Shown here: positions 1 through 11,263 of the stretch, in pieces
Layout: each line of letters opens with the position of its first letter
How positions within the stretch are numbered: the first letter of the stretch is position 1
DNA from: Hydnum rufescens UP504
Taxonomy: Eukaryota > Basidiomycota > Agaricomycetes > Cantharellales > Hydnaceae
DNA: 64,000 nt
Reading direction: 5' to 3'
NCBI GenBank assembly: GCA_014904985.1
Contig: MU129133.1
Coordinates: forward strand, 29,483 to 93,482
Notes under the pieces: model-generated
The model's database searches: none
The model's input: the letters and a program-made list of their open reading frames with translations, nothing else
What the model was told of the DNA's origin: nothing
Translations under genes and position numbers: made by a program

Positions 1-2
1 GG

Positions 3-470
3 CCCTTCAACACCCTCCTGTTCGAGCTCTTCCCCCCTTCAGAGCACTACCAAATAACGCCCCAGTACAAGCATGTCAAAGGATCTCAAGAGTTCACCGT
101 CCATTACATCATCCACAAGAGGCGTGTGCCCATTTTCTTCGTCGAGATCAAACCGTATGGTTCTCTCGTAAACTTCTCTGCCCGAGGCCTTGCCGATGCT
201 CAGATGCGCGATCGCTTCCGTGAATTCACGTCTGACTCCATCCCTACACCAAAACTTATTGGCATCAGCTCCTTCGGATCCCAATTCTGTGTTTAGACTT
301 TCACCACCGAGACTCGGTCCCTCGAGCCGGCCCTCATTGCGGCGGATGCCCACCTCCTTAACGACATCGCACCGCAGGACAGATGGGCCTTCGACATCCT
401 GAATGACGAAGGGGAAGCAAAGCTGAGGGAAGTGGTGGCAGCTGTCAAGGCTATGGCGGCGAATTTGTAA
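3..470 (+). pseudogene. 3' part of an Agaricomycete protein of unknown function, with an in-frame TAG
   Basis: The frame starting at base 3 is open from the window edge and encodes a segment beginning PFNTLLFELFPPSEHY. It contains VPIFFVEIKPY and ends in LREVVAAVKAMAANL at a TAA (468-470). I recognise this as a multicopy Agaricomycete family with no assigned function. A single TAG at 294-296 interrupts it between SFGSQFCV and TFTTETRSLEP. The frame is otherwise continuous and there is no intron signal around the stop. Family members usually have Tyr there, so a TAC/TAT to TAG change is the simplest reading. The 5' end is outside the window. It faces the HSPA12-like fragment tail to tail. Family recognition is from memory. 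Confidence 0.6.
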
Positions 471-614
471 ACGAGTGCTAAGCCGGGCTGTGCTTCTGCG
501 CTTCGACGTCCAGTATGGGAATTGAGTAGCCTCGAGGATGACCTCGTGTTCATGGCTCTCCTGGCTGTCTATATTCATGGAAAGCTGTCCACGTCTCCCT
601 GTCATGGAACCAAA

Positions 615-1068
615 GTTTGAATCTATTTTTCAGGTGAGCATAAGCAGGGCATAAATGTAAATATAAACCAAGTACGTTTCGCAACGAATCCAACCCTCTG
701 GAAGGCGGAAGCCCTGGGCCATATGGGCCCACGCAGCGATATGGTCACTGGCGTCGTAAACTAGGCAGGTAGGCACCTTGTGATTGGCCCCAGACCGTAG
801 CATCTGCTCAACAGTGTGGCGAGATGCCATATGCGACTGCGACTGCAGAATGAACAGTCCCGGAATTGATCCCCACGGAAATCCCCCCGCCCCGGGACCA
901 GGCGTAAGGTCTGGGTGAACTTCCGAATGACCTGGGCGCACACCTGACCCAGGATCTATTCGAGCAGACTTCGTAGAAATCGGGTACAAAGGGCTTTGTG
1001 CCGCAGTTGCAGGCTTTGACCTCGAGCCCTCTGCTCAAAATCGATCGGAATAGGCGCACGACGCTCAT
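615..1068 (-). pseudogene. N-terminal fragment of an HSPA12-like Hsp70 gene (frameshifted duplicate)
   Basis: Read on the minus strand, this repeats the first coding block of the HSPA12-like gene at 1443-4439. One frame has the nucleotide-binding start VGINSGTVHSAVAVAYG and stops at 808. A second frame resumes with VEQMLRSGANHKVPTCLVYD and then GWIRCETY, matching VPTSLVYDAQGRVVAWG and GWIRCEM of the full gene. The frame change lies around 815-840. After the CET(Y) donor the homology runs only a few codons (FKLWFH) and then stops near base 600. Downstream ATPase exons are absent, so this is a truncated duplicate rather than a working gene. Confidence 0.6.
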
Positions 1069-1442
1069 AGTGCTCGACTCTTGATGAGTGCGAAGGATCG
1101 GAAGTAGCAGACTTTGGTGTCACTTGCTTCTCGAATTCCATTTTTCCGGATCCTCGCAATTATACCTCAGAAATTGTTTTTCGCTGCTCATAAAGCCACG
1201 GACGTTATCAGTACTGGACTGAAGAATTCGGCTACGTGACAAACAAATAGTCGATCGAATGCCTGGCAGGTTGCCCCAGAAGGCGATCGAGATGAAGCTG
1301 CTGCTTTGCAGGGACAATGAAGGATTTCGTTGGCACTATCGCTGTTATGTGTGAAGCGTTGAAGATACACCGAGTGAAGAACCCACACTTTGCACGTAAC
1401 CTGTACACAAGAAGCAGTTCGCACTAGGGAATTATACAGAAC

Positions 1443-4439
1443 TCAATTCCCGGGGATGCCAGGTAGCCTTAACCGCCCACGCAGCTTTCCACCACAAAAG
1501 CATACTACGTGCGCCTCTGCAACATGCACAGAACAGGCTAAGTGAAAATGTCACCCAGCACCAGCCCGCGGAATTTACTCACCTTGACTGTCAATTTCGA
1601 TACCAATGTCAAAAACTATATAAAGAATTAGATCCCCTAACCGAAGTAGGCTACGACAGGAGAAATCACTCACCTGTATCAAATCTATTCCCGGGAGAAT
1701 TCTGCGCATTGTGCTTGAACAACGATGTATGACTAATATCGATCTCCCAATCATGGAGGTGTTCCAGATCACCTCCACTGGTATCAGTCCGTACCTCCGC
1801 AGAATCAGAGGAGTATATTCTTGCAACAAAGACAGAATCTAACCATGCGATAAATCAGAATCCCCAAAGCTCAGGTGAATATCACACAGAAGGTTGTTCC
1901 TACCCGATGGACTAGAGGAAGTCTTCGTGAATTCATGGAGGACTGGCTCCCCCTTTTTCAACAATGCGCCCTTGACCACCAAATACTGCGCTCTTGAAGG
2001 AAAAGAGGATCCATCAGCGAAGCGATAAGTGAGGCGCAATTATCCAAGTCCGATACATACTCGAAAACCTTGTTGAAGTCCATCATTACCCCAGCAGGAT
2101 TTCCCGAGCTGCAGTTGCCTCCGGGGCTGATTGCTACATTGGGACCGATCCCGATGATATAACTCTTGGGAGCGATGACTGTCGGAGCTCCGATTGGCCG
2201 GGGTATGAGACGTCCCGCGAGACCTGCTTGCACAGCTCCGAGGGACACCGCTATATCGGGGTCCATGGGATTCAGAATCCTACCACGCATGCGCCCATGG
2301 AATGTATCCTGCATCCATCGTAACGTGACATAAATATGTGGGAAATCGAAAGATGGCATATCCGTACCCGTATTCGATCAAAAAGATATGGGCTCGCAGA
2401 AAACTCACCCACGAGAAGGAGGGCGTCGACTGAGCCCCCTCTTTTCAACTGGGCTTCCAGCAGGCGGAGGACCTGAAAAAAGCGGCATGAATTTTGGACA
2501 GGGCCCGATCTAGGTCCAAAAATCGGACCTCATTGACGATGGGGTCAAATACTCGTTCTCGGAGATCGTTTACTGGCACCATGAGTTGACCTTGGAAAAA
2601 TTCATCATCGGGGAGATCAGTGCTGTCTATTGAGGAAGAAGTTCAACGTTGGGCCACGCAAATCCAATGATCCAATGAGATTACCAGACATACAATAGTC
2701 GGAAGGGTCGAAGCACTCAAAATAGAGATGCCTCTCATCCTGCTTTCCATTAAACTCAAGTTTCTGTGAATACGTGAAAGCATGCATATAACGCGCTAGA
2801 TTCTCCGGGCTCAATCGAACGTTTCGGTTTCTATGCCACTCGCTCAGATAGGCGCGGAAGTAGATGTCCAGGAAATGCAATCCGCAGCTGGCCCGCGAGG
2901 AAGCACACCGTTCTAAAATCTGGGTTACATTCCCTAGAATTTGGTAAATCGCCGTATCCTGTGCGAGTATCCTTGGTTGTATAATGGGAGAGAGAACAAA
3001 GGAAAAGGACGCACCATGATACCACTCCCAGCGTTGCACACCATGAAAGACTGGTTCGGCTTGAGCCGGAGATCTTTCCAAAGGACACAGTGTACAGCCC
3101 CGGCTTCTAGATCACTAAGTACAGAAAATCCTCAATGAAGAGATCGTACTCATGGACAAGGCGTGACATACGATATGAGGTGTAATCGATCCCGACCGCC
3201 TGCGTATTCCTGAGAGCCCTCGGGCGCCACCAGACCACTGAATACAGAATATAAACGAGGTGACCCAACGATCCACCCTCGTGCTCACGCTGCATAGGCC
3301 GCGTCTCGCATCATCTCGCCGGTCCGCACGTTCCAGGTCGCCGGGATTGCTGTGGATGTAAAGTATCAATCCATAAGATATAGACATAGTCACCAGGAGG
3401 CTCACGAAGCCAAATATCAGCAGATTCTACAACCTTACGTCATTACAAAAAGAATACTGAGAGAAAGCACCAAGAGCAGATGACATACGCAGGGCTTCTT
3501 TCGTATAACCACGCTTGAGGATCCTTGGTTTTGCATTCTGTATGGGGAAGATAATCCTTAGTGAGGAGAAAATGACCATAGGGAGGAGCAACAATACCAG
3601 CCAAAGCTCGCGCAAGTAGTCGGTTACAACATCGATCGGTCCTTTACCTAACTGAATATAAATTGTTAGTAGCACGAGTGGCACTGATGTTGAAGTGGGT
3701 GACACGTACGGGAAACATGCTGGGGAAGTGATCCAAGGCACCATTTAGATACAACCAAGGTTTGAACCTAATTTGCGCAAGCATAAGCAGAAGATAAGAC
3801 AATATGGAAATAATCAAAGTACATTTCACAACGAATCCAGCCCCTTTCAAGTTCGACGACATGGGATTTATGGCCCCACGCCACAACGCGGCCTTGAGCG
3901 TCATAAACCAGGGAGGTAGGTACCCTGCGATGTGGTCCAGGCCATAGAATCTGCTGGACCTTGTCCAACGACTGGCCACACGCCACCCCAGATAACACAG
4001 CACCAAAATCAACCGCCACGCACATTCTCCCCTGACTGGGGTTTGGGTCTGGTTGTATCGTTCTTGGGAAATTTTCCGGACTAGACGGGGAGGATCCTGA
4101 CAGAGGATATTTTCCACCAGGCATCGCGGGATTCACTGGACTTGTTCTCTTTGCGGGGGGGCGAGGAAATGCGGAGGGAGGGGGCCGATCTGGAGTGGCA
4201 TTTGGTCCAATATCTGGAAGAATGTCCGGCCCAGCAGACTTAATAACGCTGGAGGGTCGATCGGAGGTTGAGACCCGATTATATGGGGAAGGTCCAGGTT
4301 CGATGCGGGGATGGAACGCCTCCTGAGAGATGATGGGATGGCTCGCGACTGTTTGTTCCGTTTGCCGGGCAACCGAGACCTCGTTCGGGAGCCGCTCGGT
4401 GCGGAAGGGAGGCGAAACAGATGGTCCCTCCGTCAACAA
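1443..4439 (-). CDS. HSPA12-like Hsp70-family protein, about 16 exons
   Basis: Exons chain across consensus GT-AG introns of roughly 50-65 bp. Blocks read in order: VAVDFGAVLSG (first phosphate loop), VPTSLVYD, GPIDVVTDYLRELW, ADIWLPIPATW, DLEAGAVHC, FMVCNAGSG (second phosphate loop), FLDIYFRAYL, DLPDDEFFQGQLMVPVNDL, DPDIAVSLGAVQAGL, VIAPKSYII, AQYLVVKGALLKKG, FDIGIEIDSQ, then stop TGA at 1443-1445. This is the HSPA12-type actin/Hsp70 ATPase fold seen in basidiomycetes. Both phosphate loops depart from the usual DxGTT and DAGGGT, so ATP hydrolysis may be weak or lost. Traced exon edges include 3823, 3710-3767, 3598-3651, 3489-3537, 2685-2958, 2529-2626, 1674-1838 and 1583-1615. The acceptor before the exon starting near 2352 is not evident. 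The start is uncertain: the first in-frame ATG is at 4124, but an ATG-less Pro/Ser-rich frame continues up to about 4500. Confidence 0.75.
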
Positions 4440-4502
4440 GGGACCCTGGAGTTCGGGAGTTGGGATACTAGGAGAAGGCTCTCGGCTAAGAAGAGGGAAC
4501 CG

Positions 4503-5473
4503 TCAATAGTGACATCTGCAAATATAAAGGTGATGAACAGACTAACGGCCACGTGGCCATACGCTTTTTTATTTTTGCCTTTGCCTTTCGAGCACGCGAC
4601 AGAGAAAATTTGCCCGGAATGCCAGTGACGATCTTCCCTTTACCGATGGAAGAGAGAATCTCGTATATGACCGCACAAAAAAAGTAACAATTCTCCTGGA
4701 AGTGGTCATATTAGTCAATCCTAGAGAAATGCAGCAGGGAATATGTACCGAAGGCAGCTTATAATTAGGAGATCCTTCCTTCACGATAGATAGAAGATCA
4801 CCTAGCCTTTGCAGAAGTGGCGGGGCAGTGAATTCTGTCTCAACTTGAACTGGGTTTTCTGACGCGTCAAACAGGAGCGAGACATCATTACATATTTTTG
4901 CCTAATATATCGGCATGGGTTTAGAAGGGAAAGGCACCGAGATATGATGCACACCGGGATATGAGAGTACTCACAGTGTCGCCCGACGGAACAGGGGAGG
5001 ATATGACTTTCAGGACATTGGCAGTCTCGTGCATTCGACGCTCAAGACGTAGCCATAGGGTGCTCCCATCCTCTGGTCGTTCGGCTTTCAAGAGCAAGAA
5101 CTCGTGCTTAAGTCCCTGCCGATTTTTGCACCATTTTAGGCGGGTGACGCGAGTCAGAGGAGTGGATGCAATGTGCCAGGCTAGGTCGGAAATGTCGTAC
5201 GTCGCAGGACGAGGCCATGAGTGCGTAAATAAATCTGATTCCACAGATGCTGTGGAGAAGTCGCGATTAGGAGACAGGGAAGAAGAATCGATGCGATGGG
5301 ATCCACGTGGAAAACTCTGATTTGTGGAGGGAGACGATTACAAAGAATAAGAACAAATGAGATCCTGTCAACTCATCCGAGGGAGAGAGATGTACTTTCG
5401 AGCTAAATGTAGTGCCCGCGAGATCAGCAGGTTCATGCTCCTCCCCAACCTTATGAGGCGGAGTCTTGCTCAT
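4503..5473 (-). CDS. Small multi-exon gene of unknown function (Agaricomycete type)
   Basis: ATG at 5471-5473 (MSKTPPHKVGEEHEPAD) opens a first exon. Later blocks carry YDISDLAWHIASTPLTR, HEFLLLKAERPEDGSTLWLR, LQRLGDLLSIVKEG and NCYFFCAVIYEILSS. They join through GTGAGT (after 4975), GTACAT (after 4749) and GTTAGT (after 4547) donors to TAG/CAG acceptors, and end at TGA 4503-4505. The pattern (a Trp/Leu/Arg block, then a Cys-Tyr-Phe helix and a Lys-rich tail) resembles a common Agaricomycete family without known function. It is on the same strand as, and immediately upstream of, the HSPA12-like gene. Its stop codon lies in the same frame as the open Pro/Ser-rich start of that gene, so a fused transcript is possible. 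The first intron boundary is the least certain. Confidence 0.5.
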
Positions 5474-5868
5474 CTTGGTCTCTCGCTCCAGGTAAAGGCG
5501 TTAAGGGTGCGGCGGATGCCCCACCCAGAGGCACAAGAGATAAAGAGAATTAATCAGAAAGGACCTAACGAAGGGAAGCGCTGAGCACAGCTATTGTCGG
5601 TATTCAAGGATAACGTGACCCAATTATGTATCGGTAGCGGCGGCAAGCGCCAATCCCCGACTCTAATGACAGGCATGGAGATGGATTGGCTATTTTACAC
5701 CGATCCCGCTCGCGGGAATGTTTTAATCAGACTCGGAGTGGAGCGATCGAGTCACGTGTCCCCGACTCTTACGTTTACGTAAGAAAGGGTTTTCGAGGGA
5801 AAGAGGTCGTCAGGTGACCCAAAAATTTCCATATTTAGTTAAAAATTGTCCATGGCAGTGCTTCCAGG
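5474..5868. other. Intergenic stretch between the unknown gene and the hAT element
   Basis: No convincing ORF. It should hold the promoter of the minus-strand gene starting at 5473. A block of about 45 bp at 5617-5665 (cggtagcggcggcaagcgcc and flanks) recurs in diverged form at 53262-53312. The last eight bases (5861-5868, cttccagg) are the left TSD of the hAT element. Confidence 0.4.
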
Positions 5869-8800
5869 TAGTGTTGCCGTGACTTGCAAATTAAGTCGAC
5901 TCAAGTCGCAAGTCGAGTCGCTCGGAGTCACGCCGAGTCGCTTCCAAGTCGAGTCGCTTCCGCGACTTGGAAGTCACAAGTCGAGTCACACAAGTCGGTC
6001 AAACCGACTCCAAGTCACTAGATATTCAGCATACTGTTACATACATACCTAAAGTAGTATGTTGTACTCTACTGGTATGCTGTGGTAAAAATGGACCTTG
6101 AGTGGTGTAGAACTGATTTACCAAGTACTGATGGTACCTGTTTTATGGTACCCATTTTCTGGTACCCGTTTTCTTGTAACAAAAATTTTTCTGAAAATCC
6201 TGTTGCGCTCCTCCCTCTCTACTCTCATCTGGGTCTACTTGTGTGGTTACACGGCAGAATATGGCAAAGCGCCCTAATAGCGAGATGCCACATGCTTCAA
6301 AATGGACAAGACCGATTACGATTGACCCTGCTTTAGCAGAAGACCAGGAGACTTCTGGAACACAAGCACCAATGGCCACACCCCTCCGTCCTCATGGCAC
6401 TCAAGTAGCCAGTCAAAGAACCCCTTTGGCTTATGTCCAAAAAGAGAAAAGAGTTCACTCGGCTCATGACTTGAAATTTTTTTTCAAGGCATACCTTCTC
6501 AAGGATGGACGAGAGGGGATTGAGTGCCAGCTATGCAGGTATGTGTGAAAGTGTGTATGTCACTTAGAAACTAAGGGTGCACCATTCCCAGAGCAATTCA
6601 CAGCCGAGAGTCTCAGCATGACTCCCTCCAGAATTGGATGTGGAGGTATGCTGGAAAATCCAGTAATACCACACTCCGTGGACACTTGGAGCGATATCAT
6701 GTGGAGGAATATGTTAATGTATGCAAGGAAAAGAAGTGGACCATCGGTATTGCATCTCTCCGTGAAAAATATAATGAGCCAGGGGCTGTGACTTTGCCTT
6801 GTCGGACGGCATTCAGCATTGATGGCCTGGTTAGTCATCTCACTCAGTGGATCATGGCTGATGATCAGGTACGAGGCCATGTTCTCTCTTCTGCACTATC
6901 AGTTAGTACGTGCTAATGTGGGGTTCCCACGGTTTTTATAAGGCCATGAACATTATTGAATGTCCCAAGTTCCGAGCCCTTCTTCTGTACTTGCAAGAAA
7001 ACCTAACTGACAATGATATTCCCAGGTGCACAAAGATTAGGTCATCTATTCTTAAAATGTGGCAAACAGAATTCCTGAAGCTTAAATTGGAGTTAGAAGT
7101 AAGAATTCATGGATTGGATGAAACCAGGGCCTTTGACTAATCATCTCTGCCCAAGGGATCCTTGGGGAAAGTGTCATTTACTGCTGACATATGGTCCGAT
7201 AGTCGCCTCCGACCATTCCTTGCCATCACAGCCCACTGGATCCAGAGACTCGACAATGGATCTCTGTCCCTCCAAGCTGACCTGATAGCATTCCGGTACT
7301 TGCCAGGAAGTCACACTGGCAAAGCTATATGTCAGGCAGTGATTGAAGTCCTCGACCGTGTCAATTTGATTCCCAAGGTATGGCAATATTGACTATTAGA
7401 ATACTCTGGACTGATATCATCAAACTGGTGGCTTATAGGTTGGCTGGTGGACACTAGATAATGCCACTAATAATGATACATTCATGTCCGAACTCGAGAA
7501 GAGATTGAAATCCAAGGGCGTTCCATTCTTATGTAATGAAAATCGAGTCCGGTGAGTGAAATTCCTACCCATATCCAGAGCACTTTACTCAGCAGCTAGG
7601 TCTAACAGGTGCTTTGCGCATGTAATAAATATTGCTGTACAGCATGTCCTTGCAGAATTTAAAACAGCGCCAACAGGGGACCCCATTGGCCCTGTACGCA
7701 CCTTGGTCAACACCCTTTGCTCCTCTGGGGATCGCCGAGCAGCATTTTTGGATACTATATGCAACGGTAATGAGAAGGGCGAGTTTGACCCACTAATAAA
7801 TGAGCTGGAACTCCTTCGGGATGTGGATACAAGATGGGACTCAGTCCATAGCATGCTGGATAGAGCAATCCCTGCGCGCCCTGTGAGTGACATTTGTCTT
7901 TTGCTTCTTCCCATGAGGGATAACCCGATATTTATTTTCCTAAAGGCTATAGATGAAACTCTTCGGCGAAAATTATTCTGAGATGTACAAGACAAGGCAT
8001 TGAGTGATATGCAATGGGTAATGGCTGGGAAAGTGCGGGAAATACTCTCGGTAACTGAAACCTCACATTTGGTGCAAGTGATTCTAACTATCCCTATCCC
8101 TCAAGTTTCCACACTCAGTCCAACAAATTATGTCAGCCGAAGCGAATCCTGTGCTTAGTGGAGCTCTTGCTGCTTTTCAATCACTTCAGGACCGATGGGA
8201 ACGATATGCACTCGCCAATCCTGATGTCTCGCCATATGTTTTAGTAGGGATGGAGTGGCTGAATAAATACCATGAGGCTGCTGGAAGAACTCCGGCATAT
8301 GTAATCGCTATGGGCATGTCGATTTTCTCTTTGCACTCCGAGATCTTGCTTATGTTAAATCTCTTAGTGCTCAATCCGTGTATCAAGTTGTTGTTTATCT
8401 CTAAGCACTGGGATCCCATGGAGGTGGAAAAGGCAACGGAATGGATTAAAGACGAGGTTTGTTCTTTATTGACTCGATACTTATCACATGAAAGCCAATA
8501 TATACAGATGGAGTGCTACAAATCCACAACACCTTGGCAACAAGTTGCTCCTACAAAACCGTACTCCGATGCTGCCCGTATCATGCTCAGACTCATAGAT
8601 TCAGACGATCCAATAGATGAGGTAAAAAGTGTCAAGGAGGAATTTTGACAATATCTGGACACCGGTAAGGCACATCCAGATATGAAGGCCCTGCTGTACT
8701 GGCAGGTATGTCCTTATTTTTTGTGGTCCACCAAGAAGTGTTAACACTATATATCTAGGAGCATGAGGACACATACCCGACGTTATTTCGTATGGCAATG

Positions 8801-9272
8801 GATTATTTGCCGATCCAGGCATCTTCAGTCCCATGTGAGCGAGTTTTTTCTTCAAGCTCCGAGACAATAACAAAGTGGCGCAGTTGTCTCAAACCCGAAA
8901 TTATGGAGGCCCTTCAGACGTTAAAGTTTATGTTGAAAAAGAAGCGCCTGGACTTCACGGATGGTTGGGTAACTGACCTCACGGAAATGCAGGTGGAGGA
9001 GGAGACCTATCAATTTGCACTCGACAATATTTTGGATTCTGGGGATGTCAATTACAATGATATCTTGGAAAAGGCTGGTCTATTTGACGATTAATGAAAG
9101 TTTCTGTAATACATGGCCATACGGGAGGTACTGGCAGTTCAAGTCGACTCAAGTCGACTCTTGCGACTCGACTACGACTTGGAAGTCGTATGAAGTCACA
9201 AGTTGTTCCAAGTCGCCGGAAGTCGCCGAAAGTTGAGTCGTAGTCGCGCTGAGTCGAGTTGCGGCAACACTA
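5869..9272 (+). mobile_element. hAT DNA transposon, complete, 3,404 bp
   Basis: The left end TAGTGTTGCCGTGACTT and right end GCGGCAACACTA are inverted copies. They are flanked by a perfect 8-bp duplication, cttccagg, at 5861-5868 and 9273-9280, the size typical of hAT. Both subterminal regions (about 5890-6010 and 9135-9260) are packed with short direct and inverted copies of AAGTCGAGTCG and GACTCAAGTCG, the usual arrangement of hAT transposase-binding repeats. The interior encodes a transposase ending in a hAT dimerisation region. Copies of the same termini occur at 18276-19188 and, truncated, near 32345-32475. Confidence 0.92.
6261..9094 (+). CDS. hAT transposase, multi-exon, possibly inactivated
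   Basis: ATG at 6261 starts MAKRPNSEMPHASKW. Exons then show a BED-type Cys/His region (IECQLCRYV, then TTLRGHLERYHVEEY), the catalytic-core start VSFTADIWSDSRLRPFL, GWWTLDNATNNDTFM, RCFAHVINIAVQHVL, VDTRWDSVHSMLDR, and the C-terminal dimerisation segment ASSVPCERVFSSSSETITKW near 8815-8875. The frame ends at TAA 9092-9094. Several introns have clear signals (GTATGT after 6540, GTGAGT after about 7880). Two stops are not obviously spliced out: a TAA at 7138-7140 and a TGA at 7979-7981 between RRKLF and DVQDKAL. If these are exonic the copy is dead. Confidence 0.8.
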
Positions 9273-9681
9273 CTTCCAGGGCAGTGCAACCTCGGCTTCA
9301 CCCATATTACAGAGTAATCCATGTCACGAGGATGGATACCCCTAGCTCGATGGCTCCACCTTGTCAACTAGAATCGTTTTAATCATCGGTGCCCATCTAG
9401 CTATACTGTACGGGTTTGCGGGAGCTATCACTAGAATGTGGCCAATCATCTTCTCTTGTCCGTTCCATGGATCCAAGATGGATGGATTTGCTTCGAAACA
9501 CACCATAACCTCATCGGCCTACTGTACATGCCCAAATCTATGGGTCCGCCTCCTCCCCCAGATTATAGTATGGATGTGCCATAACCTCATTGGCATAAAC
9601 ATCGGATATTCTGTTATCGGTTGTATTTTGAAGCACAAGCGCATCAATATTGTTCTCCCTGGGGAACGTACAGTAGTTTAA
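9273..9681. repeat. Repeat X, copy 1 (inverted copy at 33972-34470)
   Basis: This stretch matches the reverse complement of 33972-34470 at high identity, including the run cataaacatcggatat. Relative to copy 2 it lacks about 85 bp after gatggatacc. It starts at the TSD of the hAT element. In copy 2 the corresponding bases (34463-34470) occur once with no hAT inserted. No gene is recognisable; a short open frame is not supported by any motif. Confidence 0.7.
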
Positions 9682-9733
9682 CTGGATATCGGTTGTTCGG
9701 TCTGCTTGTAACGGGTAGACATGACATAGTTAA

Positions 9734-10205
9734 GTGAGCGCCAAGCCTCAGCCTTCGGTCGATGCTGACAACGAGGCCGAACTGATGCCTTCTCAGCAGG
9801 TCTTCAACCAAGAGGACGGTGCCGTATACACCACCAGCAACGGCGCTCCCCACACCGAGCACCCCTATTCCTCAATGGTCCTCTCCTCCCTCAGGTCTGG
9901 CCGTTCTCTCCTCCCCGTCGAATCTCCAGCTCAACCCCTCTTTCCTTTCCAGGAGCTCACGTGAGTTACTCTCTTCCCGCGTTCATTATAATTAATTGAA
10001 TATATCGGCTCGCCAGTTTGACTGCGAACGCATCCCAGAGCGGGTCATCCATGCCAAGGGGGCCGGGGCCCATGGCATCTTCAAAGTCACCCACGACATC
10101 TCCGATTTCACCTCCGCTGTTCTCTTCTCCAACGTAGGTAACGAGGCCAAGGCACTGTTCGCTTCTTCACCATCGGTGGTGACAGTGGCTCTGCCGATAG
10201 TGCAG
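9734..10205 (+). pseudogene. Catalase gene remnant (N-terminal exons only)
   Basis: The first block reads FNQEDGAVYTTSNGAP, a catalase-like N-terminus, and ends at a GTGAGT donor near 9961. After a short intron the second exon reads [20 protein letters not shown], then [13 protein letters not shown], closely matching the conserved clade-type catalase segment with the active-site His ([10 protein letters not shown]). The next expected block, [14 protein letters not shown], is present but in another frame, so there is a frameshift near 10155. After about 10205 catalase similarity ends; the haem-binding Tyr region and most of the protein are missing. The middle of exon 1 is also degenerate. The piece lies between repeat X and the Helitron. 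Confidence 0.75.
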
Positions 10206-11263
10206 TGTGACGAAAAGACAGATTCTATATCCACATCGCTGCTCCTGGGGGGATTTCCGCCCAGTCCCGCCCAGTCCGTGCCCCTCGGAACAAAGTGTAC
10301 TCATTTTTTATCTTCCTGAGCCCGCCCGCCCGCCCGCTCTTTTCAGGACATCTCTCTCTGGATTTCGGCAGGTCTACCACTTCGTCTGGATCAACATTCG
10401 GGGAAATTTTGCTTGAATATATTCGATTGCATGACATACTGTAGTGATGCATAGTTATTAAATAATGGGATGATGACATGGATTACTCTGTGAAGAATTG
10501 AGCATGTTTAGAAGCAGCTACAGGACAATGATAATATCAACATAAATTTCTATACATTGCAAAGAAGGACAAAATGACGACATACACTCGCCCATTTTCT
10601 TCTCCTCCACCTCGTTGAACGTCCGACCGCCCCAGGCCATCGTCTGTGGACAGGTTGAAGCTCGTGCGTCTGCTCGAACTGGAGGAACGTGAGAGGCTCG
10701 GGGGGCGACCGGAGACGGAAGCATGGCGGTACGTGCTATCATTGATTGAGTGGCAGTGGGGGGTCTGCTTGATAAGGAAGGGCAGGACAGAAAGAGCGGG
10801 AGGTTGGCTGCCGGGGGGAGCCATTGTCGAGATAGAAAGGGTGAATTTCTGATCGTGATCATGTATCACAACTACTGTTCCAGAAATGGAGAGGGGTACT
10901 AACCACTCATGCCTTCCACGGTATCGAGCTTGACTTTCTTCAGCAGTGTCCTGAGGGCGGTAAGCTAGTCTGCAAGGGTTTGTGACGTCGCCCAATCCCC
11001 TGGAGGTCCCTTTCGAGCGGGAGTCTAACAAGACAAGTGTATGTGATATTACTGTAACCAACAACAAGGCTCAGAATAGATATCGTCGGGAAAATCCGTA
11101 GGAAGAAACTGACTCCTGCGTTAATCATTATGGATCCTCCTACAAGTGGTACAGAACACACAAAACTCGCCCCTTCACCTGGCTACTCTCAATATGAAGT
11201 TGCATCATATGATGCCCTGCCAAAAAGCCGAGATTGAGACCGCAAGGCAGCTATTCGTGAGCA
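10206..11263. other. Region without a recognisable gene
   Basis: A Ser/Arg-rich minus-strand frame (about 10537-10824, starting MAPPGSQPPALSVLPF) and a short hydrophobic minus-strand frame (10940-11150, FLRIFPTISILSLVVGY) are open, but I see no family motif, codon signal or splice pattern that makes either convincing. The region separates the catalase remnant from the Helitron, whose 5' terminus I could not locate. Confidence 0.3.
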
